NCBI GenBank assembly: GCA_949287785.1 | Contig: CASEHR010000077.1 | Location: 1 to 12,161, forward strand | Length of the DNA: 12,161 bases | Direction of reading: 5' to 3' | Origin: an uncultured Bacillota bacterium | GTDB lineage: Bacteria > Bacillota_I > Bacilli_A > Erysipelotrichales > Erysipelotrichaceae | In this document: positions 5,912-12,161 of the stretch, one piece after another | Numbering within the stretch: the stretch's first letter is position 1 | Layout of the letters: each line of letters begins with the position of its first letter | The notes under the pieces: model-generated | What the model was told of the DNA's origin: nothing | The model's database searches: none | Seen by the model: only the letters and a program-made list of their open reading frames with translations | Translations under genes and position numbers: made by a program

Positions 5912-7216
5912 TTATTTCTTTAAGCTGACGTTGTAGAAAGCATCTTTACCCAAGTATTGAGCAACCGGACCTAATTCGTCTTCGATTCTCATTAATTGGT
6001 TGTATTTAGCGATACGATCTGTTCTTGACATTGAGCCTGTCTTGATCTGACCGGCATTTACACCGACGACGATGTCAGCGATCGTTGTATCTTCTGTTTC
6101 ACCTGATCTGTGTGATACGACACATGTATAACCGGCTTTCTTAGCCATTTCCATCGCATCGAAAGTCTCTGTCAATGTACCGATCTGGTTGACCTTGATA
6201 AGGATCGAATTAGCGATACCTTTTTCGATACCTTCTTTTAAGATCGATGGGTTAGTAACGAATAAGTCATCACCGACCAATTGGATATGATCACCCAAAC
6301 GATCAGTAAGCTTCTTCCAGCCATCCCAGTCTCTTTCACCAAGACCGTCTTCGATCGAGATGATAGGATATTTTTTGACCCATTCAGCATACATATCGAT
6401 CATTTCATCGGTCGTCTTATTGCCCTGACCTGATTTTGTCAGTTCGTACATACCTGTTTCATGGTTATGGAATTCACTGGCAGCGACGTCCATGGCGATA
6501 CAGATATCTTCACCTGGTTTATAACCGGCAGCTTTGATCGCTTCAACGATCAACTCTAATGGTTCTTCATTACCTTCGCGGCATGATGGAGCGAAACCAC
6601 CTTCATCACCGACGTTGGTGTTATAGCCTCTTGCCTTCAGGACCTTGCGGAGGTTGTGGAATGTTTCAGCGCCCATACGTAATGCTTCTTTGATACTCTT
6701 AGCACCGACCGGGAAGATCATGTATTCCTGGAAGTCAACGGTTGAGTCAGCATGTGAACCACCATTCAGGACGTTCATCATCGGTACAGGTAATACTTTA
6801 CCATTCATGCCGCCGAAGTATTTGTAAAGCGGCATACCATAGTAATCGGCAGCAGCTCTTGCGCAAGCCATTGAAACACCTAAGATCGCATTGGCACCTA
6901 ATTTTGATTTTGTCGGTGTACCATCCAATTCGATCATCGTCTTATCGATAAGCGGTTGATCAGTGCAATCCATGCCCAATACAGCTGGGGCAATGATCGT
7001 ATTGACATTTTCAACAGCCTTTAATGTACCCTTACCTAAGTAACGGTTCTTATCACCATCTCTTAATTCAAGAGCTTCTCTTTCACCGGTAGAAGCACCT
7101 GATGGTACCATAGCTCTACCGAAAGCGCCTGATTCTGTCGTAACTTCGACTTCAACAGTTGGGTTGCCACGTGAGTCTAGCACTTCACGAGCATATACAT
7201 CAATAATTGCTGGCAT
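5912..7216 (-). CDS. eno: Enolase (phosphopyruvate hydratase)
   Basis: Interconverts 2-phosphoglycerate and phosphoenolpyruvate in glycolysis; cytoplasmic, also found on the surface of some bacteria. The 434-residue product is full length and collinear with bacterial enolases: REVLDSRGNPTVEVEV (10-25), the mobile loop PSGASTGEREALELRDGD (38-55) with S42, GGSHADSTVDFQE (152-164), catalytic E205 in VGDEGGFAP, Mg ligands D243, E289 and D316, catalytic K341 in LIKVNQIGT, and SHRSGETED (368-376). All key residues are present. AAAGGAGG precedes the ATG with about nine bases spacing. Last gene of the operon, 24 bases after tpiA, followed by a strong terminator. Confidence 0.98.
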   Translation of the reverse strand: MPAIIDVYAREVLDSRGNPTVEVEVTTESGAFGRAMVPSGASTGEREALELRDGDKNRYLGKGTLKAVENVNTIIAPAVLGMDCTDQPLIDKTMIELDGTPTKSKLGANAILGVSMACARAAADYYGMPLYKYFGGMNGKVLPVPMMNVLNGGSHADSTVDFQEYMIFPVGAKSIKEALRMGAETFHNLRKVLKARGYNTNVGDEGGFAPSCREGNEEPLELIVEAIKAAGYKPGEDICIAMDVAASEFHNHETGMYELTKSGQGNKTTDEMIDMYAEWVKKYPIISIEDGLGERDWDGWKKLTDRLGDHIQLVGDDLFVTNPSILKEGIEKGIANSILIKVNQIGTLTETFDAMEMAKKAGYTCVVSHRSGETEDTTIADIVVGVNAGQIKTGSMSRTDRIAKYNQLMRIEDELGPVAQYLGKDAFYNVSLKK

Positions 7217-7240
7217 TAAATATTTCCTCCTTTACCAAAA

Positions 7241-7984
7241 TTATTTAGTAGCTTCAACGATCGCTAAGAATGAATCGACTTTGAGTGATGCACCGCCGAT
7301 GAGCGCACCATCGATGTCTTCCATAGCCATGTATTCTTTGATATTCTCCGGTTTTACTGAACCGCCGTATTGGATACGTACAGCTTCGGCAGCTTCATCA
7401 CCATATAGCTTTCTGACTTCGTCTCTGACGATATGACAGCACTCTTCGGCGATCTCTTTCGTCGCTGATTTGCCAGTGCCGATCGCCCAGATCGGTTCAT
7501 AAGCGATGACCATTCTGCTGACACATTTCGGGCAAAGATCTTTAAGACCGTTGTCTAACTGTGTCCTGATGACAGTCTCTGTCTCCTTCGCATCGAATTG
7601 TGCTTCAGTCTCACCGATGCACATGATCGGTGTGATATCTGCTTCGATCAGTTTTTTGACCTTCTTATTGACTGTTTCATCGGTTTCAGCGAAATACTGT
7701 CTTCTTTCCGAGTGGCCGACGATGCAGTGAGTCACACCCAATTCCTTGAGCATCGGAATGCTGACTTCACCGGTATATGCGCCGCTATCTTCAAAGTGGC
7801 AGTTCTCTGCTGCGATGATGAGATTATGAGCATTAGCTGTCGCGTCTTTCAATGCGGTGAAAGGAGCAGCGACACCATATGTGCAGGAATCGTTCAATTT
7901 TTCGTCTACGGCTTTGATGAATTCGACTGTTTCCGCACAAGTCTTATTCATCTTCCAGTTACCAACGATGATCGGTTTTCTCAT
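7241..7984 (-). CDS. tpiA: Triosephosphate isomerase
   Basis: Interconverts dihydroxyacetone phosphate and glyceraldehyde 3-phosphate; a cytoplasmic TIM-barrel homodimer. The 247-residue product is full length with N9 and K11 in GNWKMN, electrophile H91 in VGHSERR, catalytic base E163 in AYEPIWAIGTGKSA (161-174, including the phosphate-gripping loop 6), and YGGSV (206-210). It carries nine cysteines, more than many homologues, including C151 and C154 three apart. The ATG shares one base with the pgk stop codon (TAATG), and a GAGGA about seven bases upstream serves as ribosome site, so translation is coupled to pgk. Confidence 0.98.
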   Translation of the reverse strand: MRKPIIVGNWKMNKTCAETVEFIKAVDEKLNDSCTYGVAAPFTALKDATANAHNLIIAAENCHFEDSGAYTGEVSIPMLKELGVTHCIVGHSERRQYFAETDETVNKKVKKLIEADITPIMCIGETEAQFDAKETETVIRTQLDNGLKDLCPKCVSRMVIAYEPIWAIGTGKSATKEIAEECCHIVRDEVRKLYGDEAAEAVRIQYGGSVKPENIKEYMAMEDIDGALIGGASLKVDSFLAIVEATK

Positions 7985-9183
7985 TACTTTTCCTCGATGA
8001 TCGCGATGCCCGGTAATTCCTTACCTTCCATGTATTCAAGTGAAGCACCACCGCCGGTTGAGATGTGTGTGAACTTATCAGCATAGCCTAAGTTCTTGGC
8101 AGCACTGGCACTGTCACCACCGCCGATGACGCTCATGCAGTCATCAAGTGAAGCGATAGCTTTGCATACACCGATCGTGCCGGTTGCGAATTGTTCTTTC
8201 TCAAAGACGCCCATCGGACCATTCCAGAAGACAGTTTTGGCACCAGCCAATTCCTTGCTGAAGAGTTCGACTGTCTTAGGACCGATATCCAGGCCCATAT
8301 AACCTTCCGGAATCGCATCGACATCAACAGTCTTGATATCGGTTGGATCATCGAAGCTGTTAGCGACTACAGTATCGACAGGCAATACCAACTTATCGCC
8401 ACCTTTTTCAATGAATTCCTTAGCGATCTCGATCTTGTCTTCCTCAAGCAATGAAGTACCTACTTCATAACCTTTAGCCTTGAAGAATGTATAAGCCATA
8501 CCACCACCGACGATGACCTTATCGGCGATCTTGAGTAAGTTCTCGATGACAGCGATCTTATCCGATACTTTAGCACCGCCTAGTACTGCTACAAACGGAC
8601 GTTTTGGATCATCCAATGCTTGACCCAAGTACTTCAGTTCTTTTTCGATCAAAAAGCCGACAGCGCTTGGCAAGTGGCTTGGAATACCGACTGTAGAAGC
8701 ATGTGCTCTGTGTACCGAACCAAATGCATCTGATACATAAAGATCACCTAATGATGCCCAATAAGCACCTAATTCAGGATCGTTCTTTGATTCACCTTTT
8801 TCATAACGGGTATTCTGCATCAATAAAATGTCGCCGTCTTCAAGAGCCTCGACTGCTTTTTCCAATTCTTCGCCGCGTGTAGCATTGACGAAAACGACTT
8901 TATGGTCAGGAACTAGTTCAGCCAATCTCTTAGCGACCGGCGCCATATCATTCTTCTTTTTATCTGCTTCACACTTCTCCGGATCTTTATGATCGACCTT
9001 TCCTAAGTGTGATAACAGGATGACTCTTGCCTTGTGATCTGCCAGATATTTGATCGTTGGCAAAGCTGCCTGGATACGGTTATCATCCGTGATGACATCA
9101 CCTTTATGAGGGACATTGAAGTCGACTCTAACGATGACTTTTTTTCCTTCGACATTTAAATCTGTGACGATTCTTTTAGCCAT
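7984..9183 (-). CDS. pgk: Phosphoglycerate kinase
   Basis: Transfers phosphate from 1,3-bisphosphoglycerate to ADP, the first ATP-yielding step of lower glycolysis; a cytoplasmic two-domain monomer. The 399-residue product has all signatures: RVDFNVP (19-25), R36, SHLG (58-61), NTRYE (124-128), FGSVHRAHAS (154-163), GGAKVSDKI (202-210), GPMGVFE (322-328), GGGDSASA (354-361) and STGGGASLEYMEGKELPG (375-392). The segment 64-80 carries a lysine-rich insertion before KKKNDMAPVA. AGGAGG lies about eight bases before the ATG. It is the first gene of the pgk-tpiA-eno operon, behind a near-consensus promoter, as expected for a strongly expressed glycolytic gene. Confidence 0.98.
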   Translation of the reverse strand: MAKRIVTDLNVEGKKVIVRVDFNVPHKGDVITDDNRIQAALPTIKYLADHKARVILLSHLGKVDHKDPEKCEADKKKNDMAPVAKRLAELVPDHKVVFVNATRGEELEKAVEALEDGDILLMQNTRYEKGESKNDPELGAYWASLGDLYVSDAFGSVHRAHASTVGIPSHLPSAVGFLIEKELKYLGQALDDPKRPFVAVLGGAKVSDKIAVIENLLKIADKVIVGGGMAYTFFKAKGYEVGTSLLEEDKIEIAKEFIEKGGDKLVLPVDTVVANSFDDPTDIKTVDVDAIPEGYMGLDIGPKTVELFSKELAGAKTVFWNGPMGVFEKEQFATGTIGVCKAIASLDDCMSVIGGGDSASAAKNLGYADKFTHISTGGGASLEYMEGKELPGIAIIEEK

Positions 9184-9200
9184 AAATCTTTCCTCCTAAA

Positions 9201-9220
9201 TAGCACATATATTATAGCAC
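9201..9220. repeat. Direct repeat TAGCAC around the pgk -10 box
   Basis: TAGCAC at 9201-9206 and again at 9215-9220, start to start 14 bp. One copy overlaps the -10 box and the other lies at the predicted transcription start. It could be a regulator site or chance; no match to the CcpA cre consensus is seen here. Confidence 0.3.
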
Positions 9221-9239
9221 TTAGGCTAATGGTTGTTAA
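9211..9239 (-). promoter_or_regulatory. Strong promoter of the pgk-tpiA-eno operon
   Basis: Minus-strand TTAACA (9239-9234, 5/6), a 17-bp spacer ending in TGC, and a perfect TATAAT (9216-9211): consensus spacing plus an extended -10. Predicted start near 9204, with a leader of about 20 bases containing the AGGAGG site. No terminator of the upstream ABC gene is evident in the 98-base gap, so some read-through is possible. Confidence 0.75.
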
Positions 9240-9281
9240 AGAATTAATTAAATTTATGCATACGGCACGACCATTATCCGG

Positions 9282-10025
9282 TCATCTTTCATAATATGAT
9301 GCCAAAAAACGTCTTGTCCGCTCTTCCTTGGCATTTTCAAAGATATCCTCAGGTGTTCCCTCCTCGATGATCTTACCATCAGCCATGAAGATGACTTTGT
9401 TCGAGACGCTTTTAGCGAAGTTGAGCTCATGAGTGACGATACACATCGTCATTCCGCTTTGCGCAAGATCCCGCATGACGCTCAATACCTCACCGATCAG
9501 TTCCGGATCCAAAGAGGAAGTCGGTTCATCAAAGTAGATGACCTCCGGTTCAAAAACGATCGCCCTGGCGATCGCAACTCTCTGTTTCTGACCGCCGGAC
9601 AACTGATGCGGATAATAGTTAAGACGATCAGACAAACCGACCCGATCCAGCGCTTTCTTGCCAAGTTCAAAAGCCTCATCTTTCGGCATCTTACGGGCGA
9701 TGATCAGCCCTTCAGTGACATTCTGCAAAGCGGTCTTGTTGATAAAGAGATCGTAGTTCTGAAAGACAAAGCCTGTCTTCTTGCGGATCACACGGATATC
9801 TTTTTTCCCTATCGTGTGCATATCATAGCTTTGACCATCAAATACCATCTCACCGCTGTCTGCCCGCTCAAGATAGTTCATACAACGTAAAAGCGTCGTC
9901 TTGCCGCTGCCGCTTGATCCAAGGATCGAGATGACATCACCTTTATCGACACTGATATCGATACCTTTCAATACCTTCAGATCACCAAAATCTTTAGTCA
10001 ATCCGCTGACTTTCAGCATACTCAT
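9282..10025 (-). CDS. Polar amino acid ABC transporter, ATP-binding protein
   Basis: The ATPase subunit that drives import through the permease encoded just upstream; peripheral at the inner membrane face. The 247-residue product has Walker A GSSGSGKTT (36-44), Q-loop Q89 in VFQNYDLF, signature LSGGQ (142-146), Walker B VIYFDEPTS (162-170) and switch H199 in THEL. The set matches the GlnQ/HisP/TcyC group (PAAT family), typically about 240-250 residues. Its ATG overlaps the permease TGA as ATGA (10022-10025), with a GAGGTT upstream; M3 is a possible alternative start. All catalytic motifs are intact even though the permease gene before it is interrupted. It is the last gene of the four-gene unit. 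Confidence 0.93.
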   Translation of the reverse strand: MSMLKVSGLTKDFGDLKVLKGIDISVDKGDVISILGSSGSGKTTLLRCMNYLERADSGEMVFDGQSYDMHTIGKKDIRVIRKKTGFVFQNYDLFINKTALQNVTEGLIIARKMPKDEAFELGKKALDRVGLSDRLNYYPHQLSGGQKQRVAIARAIVFEPEVIYFDEPTSSLDPELIGEVLSVMRDLAQSGMTMCIVTHELNFAKSVSNKVIFMADGKIIEEGTPEDIFENAKEERTRRFLASYYER

Positions 10026-10687
10026 GAACCTAACCTCATCTTCTTCTCCAACACAGACTGTAATTTAGTCAAAACTGTACAAAACAATAAATACACCGCA
10101 GCGACTTCCATATATAGAACGAATGTCTCATATGTCTGGGCTGCGATCCTTTGGGCTACTAAAAACATATCGACGACCGTGATGCTGGCGGCAAGCGATG
10201 TATCCTTCACAAGACCGATCAGACTATTGCTCAAAGGCGGAAATGCCGTCCGCATAGCTTGCGGCAGCACGATCCGGTACATCGTCTGAAAATAATTCAT
10301 CCCGACACAATAAGCAGCTTCAAACTGCCCTTCAGGAACTGCTTCAATGGCCGCTCTGATCGTCTCGGAAGCATAAGCACCGGTATTGATCGAAAAGACG
10401 ATGACGGCACTGGGGAAGGCGTCGATGACGATACCTAAGCTCGGCAGACCGAAAAAGACGATAAACAACTGGACCAAAAGCGGTGTTCCCCGGATGATCC
10501 AGACCTAAAACCTCGCTATCTGTTTTAAGATCCGGATATTGGCTACCTGAACGATCGCCACAACCAGAGCGATGATCATTGCGATCGCAAAAGAGATGAC
10601 GGTAAGCGGGATCGTCACTTTGATCCCCTGGATCAGGATATCATCAAACGAAGATATGAGCAGTGATATGATCCTTTCCGGCATCAT
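10022..10687 (-). pseudogene. Amino acid ABC transporter permease, interrupted by an in-frame TAG
   Basis: The membrane channel subunit of the same importer (PAAT family). The frame reads MMPERIISLLISSFDD through QIARF (60 codons), then TAG at 10507-10505, then continues in the same frame with VWIIRGTPLLVQLF and a normal C-terminus ending at TGA 10022-10024. With codon 61 read as an amino acid the product would be 221 residues, a usual length. Homologues typically have an aromatic residue here, as in ARFYVWIxRGTPLLVQ, so a tyrosine codon (TAC/TAT) changed by one base is the simplest origin. The EAA loop (EAAYCVGMNYFQTMYRIVLP) and all later helices look intact, with no other damage. The stop separates the first helix from the rest. 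A restart at TTG 10477 would lose that helix and the RGTP motif, so is unlikely to work. The start overlaps the binding-protein gene as ATGA; the second ATG at 10684 is an alternative. Read-through or sequence error remain possible. Confidence 0.85.
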
Positions 10688-11466
10688 CTGTCACTTTCTG
10701 TCACATCGATACCGAAATACTTTTCCGATATCTCTGCCAACCGGCCGCTTTCTTTAAGACTTGCCAAAGCTTCATTTATCGCCGCAAGAAGGTCTTCCTC
10801 TCCCTTCCTTACCGGTACAAGCGATGATGCGTAGTCATCGGTATAAGCGATGATCCTGACTTCCTCTTCCGGATGATTCTTCAGATAATCACCGAAAGCT
10901 GTCTCGGCATTGAGCGTTGCGTCTGCCCGGCCGCTGGCTAGCAGTTCCATCGTCTGATAGACTGAATCGACACTGACAAGCTCAGCTCCGTAACTTTGCG
11001 CCAAAGTACCCCACGATGAAGTGAGGTTCTGCGCACACCTTTTACCGGCCAGATCATCAAAACCTGTGATATCGGTATTGTCGTTTCTTACCAAAAGCGC
11101 TCCTCTGACATAGGTATAAGGCTCGGAAAAGTCATACTTCAGAGCTCTGTCTTCACTGTATTCGACTTCATTGATGACTGTATCGACTCTGCCTGAATCC
11201 ATTGCTGCAAAAAGCGAATCCCATTCCGCTTCAAAGAACTCGACTTCCACTCCGAGATATTCACCGATCGCCTGAGCGACCTCGACATCAAAACCGACAA
11301 GATCGCCATTTTCATCATGATAGCTGTTTGGCGAATATGTTCCTTCCGTGCCGACGACCATGACACCGGCTTCCCGGATCGCCGCCAGCTGATCTTCCTT
11401 TTGAGCTGTGCTGCATCCTGTAAGCATCATGCCCACAATCAATAATATACTGATCAATCTTTTCAT
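10684..11466 (-). CDS. Amino acid (cystine-like) ABC transporter substrate-binding lipoprotein
   Basis: An extracytoplasmic family 3 solute-binding protein of 260 residues anchored as a lipoprotein: MKRLISILLIVGMMLTGCST carries a lipobox LTGC with C18 as the lipid-modified residue. The mature part reads VVGTEGTYSPNSYHDENG, GFDVEVAQAIGEYLG, WDSLFAAMDSGRVDTVINEV, YDFSEPYTY, and later AQNLTSSWGTLAQSYGAE and DATLNAETAFGDYLK. These follow the pattern of cystine-binding proteins (TcyA/FliY group: QSLTSNFG, ATLNDSLAF, DYLK), so cystine or a related sulfur amino acid is the best guess; this is similarity from memory. I choose ATG 11466 because AGGAGG lies four to five bases upstream and the signal peptide starts there; the frame is open to an ATG at 11484, which lacks these. 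The start overlaps the lyase stop as ATGA, and the end overlaps the permease start as ATGA. Confidence 0.92.
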   Translation of the reverse strand: MKRLISILLIVGMMLTGCSTAQKEDQLAAIREAGVMVVGTEGTYSPNSYHDENGDLVGFDVEVAQAIGEYLGVEVEFFEAEWDSLFAAMDSGRVDTVINEVEYSEDRALKYDFSEPYTYVRGALLVRNDNTDITGFDDLAGKRCAQNLTSSWGTLAQSYGAELVSVDSVYQTMELLASGRADATLNAETAFGDYLKNHPEEEVRIIAYTDDYASSLVPVRKGEEDLLAAINEALASLKESGRLAEISEKYFGIDVTESDR

Positions 11467-12161
11467 CTTTCCTCCTTGAAGCATCTGACAGCTTCATTCA
11501 AACGTTCAAGAGCGTCATCGATGATCACCCTTGGATAGGCCAGATTCATCCGTAAATGATCTGCCCCGCGATATATCGAGCCATCTGACAAGATAAGTCC
11601 GGTCTTTTCTCTGATATACCTCTGAAGCGTGGTACTGTCTGTATTTAAGGAACTTATATCAAGCCAGATCAGATAAGTCGCTTCCGGATGTCGGACTTTG
11701 ATCTTTGGGATATGTTCCCTGATATAATTTATGACATGGACTTTATTCTCATAGACATATGAACGCAATGCATCGAGCCACGCTTCACCTTTTTCAAAAG
11801 CAGCGATATTGGCACTCATCACAAAAGCGTTCGGTTCGGCAACCTCATCGGTGTTGATCGCCCGGTTGACCTTATTTCTGAGCGCTTCGTTATAGATGAC
11901 GATAGCCGAACCCTGTAAACCGGCTAGGTTATAGGCTTTGCTGGCAGCGATACAGGTGATACTGATCTCTTTGGCGATATCCGATACCATCGAAAAAGGC
12001 ACATAAGCCTTCCCAGGATCGACAAGATCACAATGGATCTCATCGGATAATACGATCACATGGTATTTCTTGCACAGTTCAGCCACCCTGATCAGCTCAT
12101 CACGATGCCATATCCGGCCGACCGGATTGTGCGGCTTGCACAGGATGAGCATCGTCGTCTG
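11463..12161 (-). CDS. PatB/MalY-family PLP-dependent C-S lyase/aminotransferase (5' end outside window)
   Basis: The C-terminal 232 residues of a fold-type I PLP enzyme; the start lies beyond position 12161. It shows LILCKPHNPVGR, VLSDEIHCDLVDPG with the aspartate that contacts the PLP ring nitrogen, CIAASKAYNLAGLQGSA with the PLP-binding lysine, and LRMNLAYPR with a carboxylate-binding arginine. The PHNPVGR, SDEIHCDL and SKAYNLAGLQ set identifies the PatB/MalY group, whose members cleave C-S bonds (cystathionine or cystine to pyruvate, ammonia and a thiol or sulfide) and may also act as aminotransferases or regulators. It is the first visible gene of a unit that continues with a cystine-like importer through an ATGA overlap (11463-11466), so uptake and cleavage of a sulfur amino acid is a reasonable combined role. 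The promoter is outside the window. Confidence 0.9.
   Translation of the reverse strand, partial: QTTMLILCKPHNPVGRIWHRDELIRVAELCKKYHVIVLSDEIHCDLVDPGKAYVPFSMVSDIAKEISITCIAASKAYNLAGLQGSAIVIYNEALRNKVNRAINTDEVAEPNAFVMSANIAAFEKGEAWLDALRSYVYENKVHVINYIREHIPKIKVRHPEATYLIWLDISSLNTDSTTLQRYIREKTGLILSDGSIYRGADHLRMNLAYPRVIIDDALERLNEAVRCFKEER

Noticed and set aside
7598..8086. A 162-codon + strand ORF across tpiA and the end of pgk
   Set aside because: Antisense shadow of two highly conserved genes; composition is explained by their codon pattern.
9269..9283. Hairpin GACC-ATTATCC-GGTC at the end of the ATPase gene as a terminator
   Set aside because: Only four base pairs and no T-run follows on the minus strand.
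9429..9890. A 153-codon + strand ORF antisense to the ABC ATPase
   Set aside because: Shadow of a gene with all ABC motifs; no ribosome site or recognisable domain.
10022..10477. The C-terminal permease part as a separate gene starting at TTG 10477
   Set aside because: It would lack the first membrane helix and the conserved RGTP segment, and there is no good ribosome site; it is better read as part of one interrupted gene.
11467..11484. Upstream start of the binding lipoprotein at 11484
   Set aside because: It would place the AGGAGG site inside the gene and precede the signal peptide; ATG 11466 fits the ribosome site and ATGA coupling.
1..12161. Mobile elements, prophage, CRISPR arrays, riboswitches or toxin-antitoxin genes
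   Set aside because: No transposase or integrase signature, no spaced direct repeats of CRISPR type, and no leader long enough or recognisable as a riboswitch within the window.

Overview
The window looks like chromosomal DNA of a low-to-mid GC Firmicute. Strong AGGAGG-type ribosome sites, a FemX/MurM peptidoglycan bridge enzyme, class-II CCA enzyme style, and many membrane and helix-turn-helix proteins of Firmicute type all point there. An Erysipelotrichia-like anaerobe, also suggested by rubrerythrin, is my best guess, but I cannot prove the genus. There is no insertion sequence, prophage, CRISPR array or obvious island. No stretch longer than 300 bases lacks a gene.

Left part (1-2760). 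The start of a rubrerythrin gene reads leftward out of the window. Divergent from it on the + strand are cca (tRNA CCA-adding enzyme), a FemABX-family aminoacyl-tRNA-dependent peptidoglycan aminoacyltransferase, and a tRNA-Thr(CGU) gene closed by an intrinsic terminator. All three concern tRNA or use aminoacyl-tRNA. The two protein genes have a TATAAT box a few bases before their ATG and no Shine-Dalgarno sequence, suggesting leaderless or nearly leaderless messages.

Middle part (2765-5911, - strand). A second terminator ends an overlapping gene pair: a zinc-dependent phospholipase C-family protein followed by an MFS (UMF1/Atg22-like) transporter. Upstream lies a membrane-anchored XRE-family regulator whose promoter is flanked by a 10-bp inverted repeat, a candidate operator.

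Glycolysis (5860-9239, - strand). pgk-tpiA-eno form a tight operon with a near-consensus extended -10 promoter and a strong terminator. gap and phosphoglycerate mutase, often part of this cluster in Firmicutes, are absent here.

Right part (9282-12161, - strand). Four genes are joined by three successive ATGA stop/start overlaps: a PatB/MalY-type C-S lyase (cut by the window edge), a cystine-like solute-binding lipoprotein, an amino-acid ABC permease, and its ATPase. Together they suggest import of cystine or a related sulfur compound and its cleavage. The permease has one in-frame TAG, with homologous sequence continuing in the same frame on both sides. This is a nonsense mutation, a sequence error or a read-through codon. 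It is the clearest anomaly in the window.

Other broad signals are recurrent TGn-TATAAT (extended -10) promoters and a roughly four-fold excess of GATC, almost all of it inside genes. I found no convincing novel multi-gene system.
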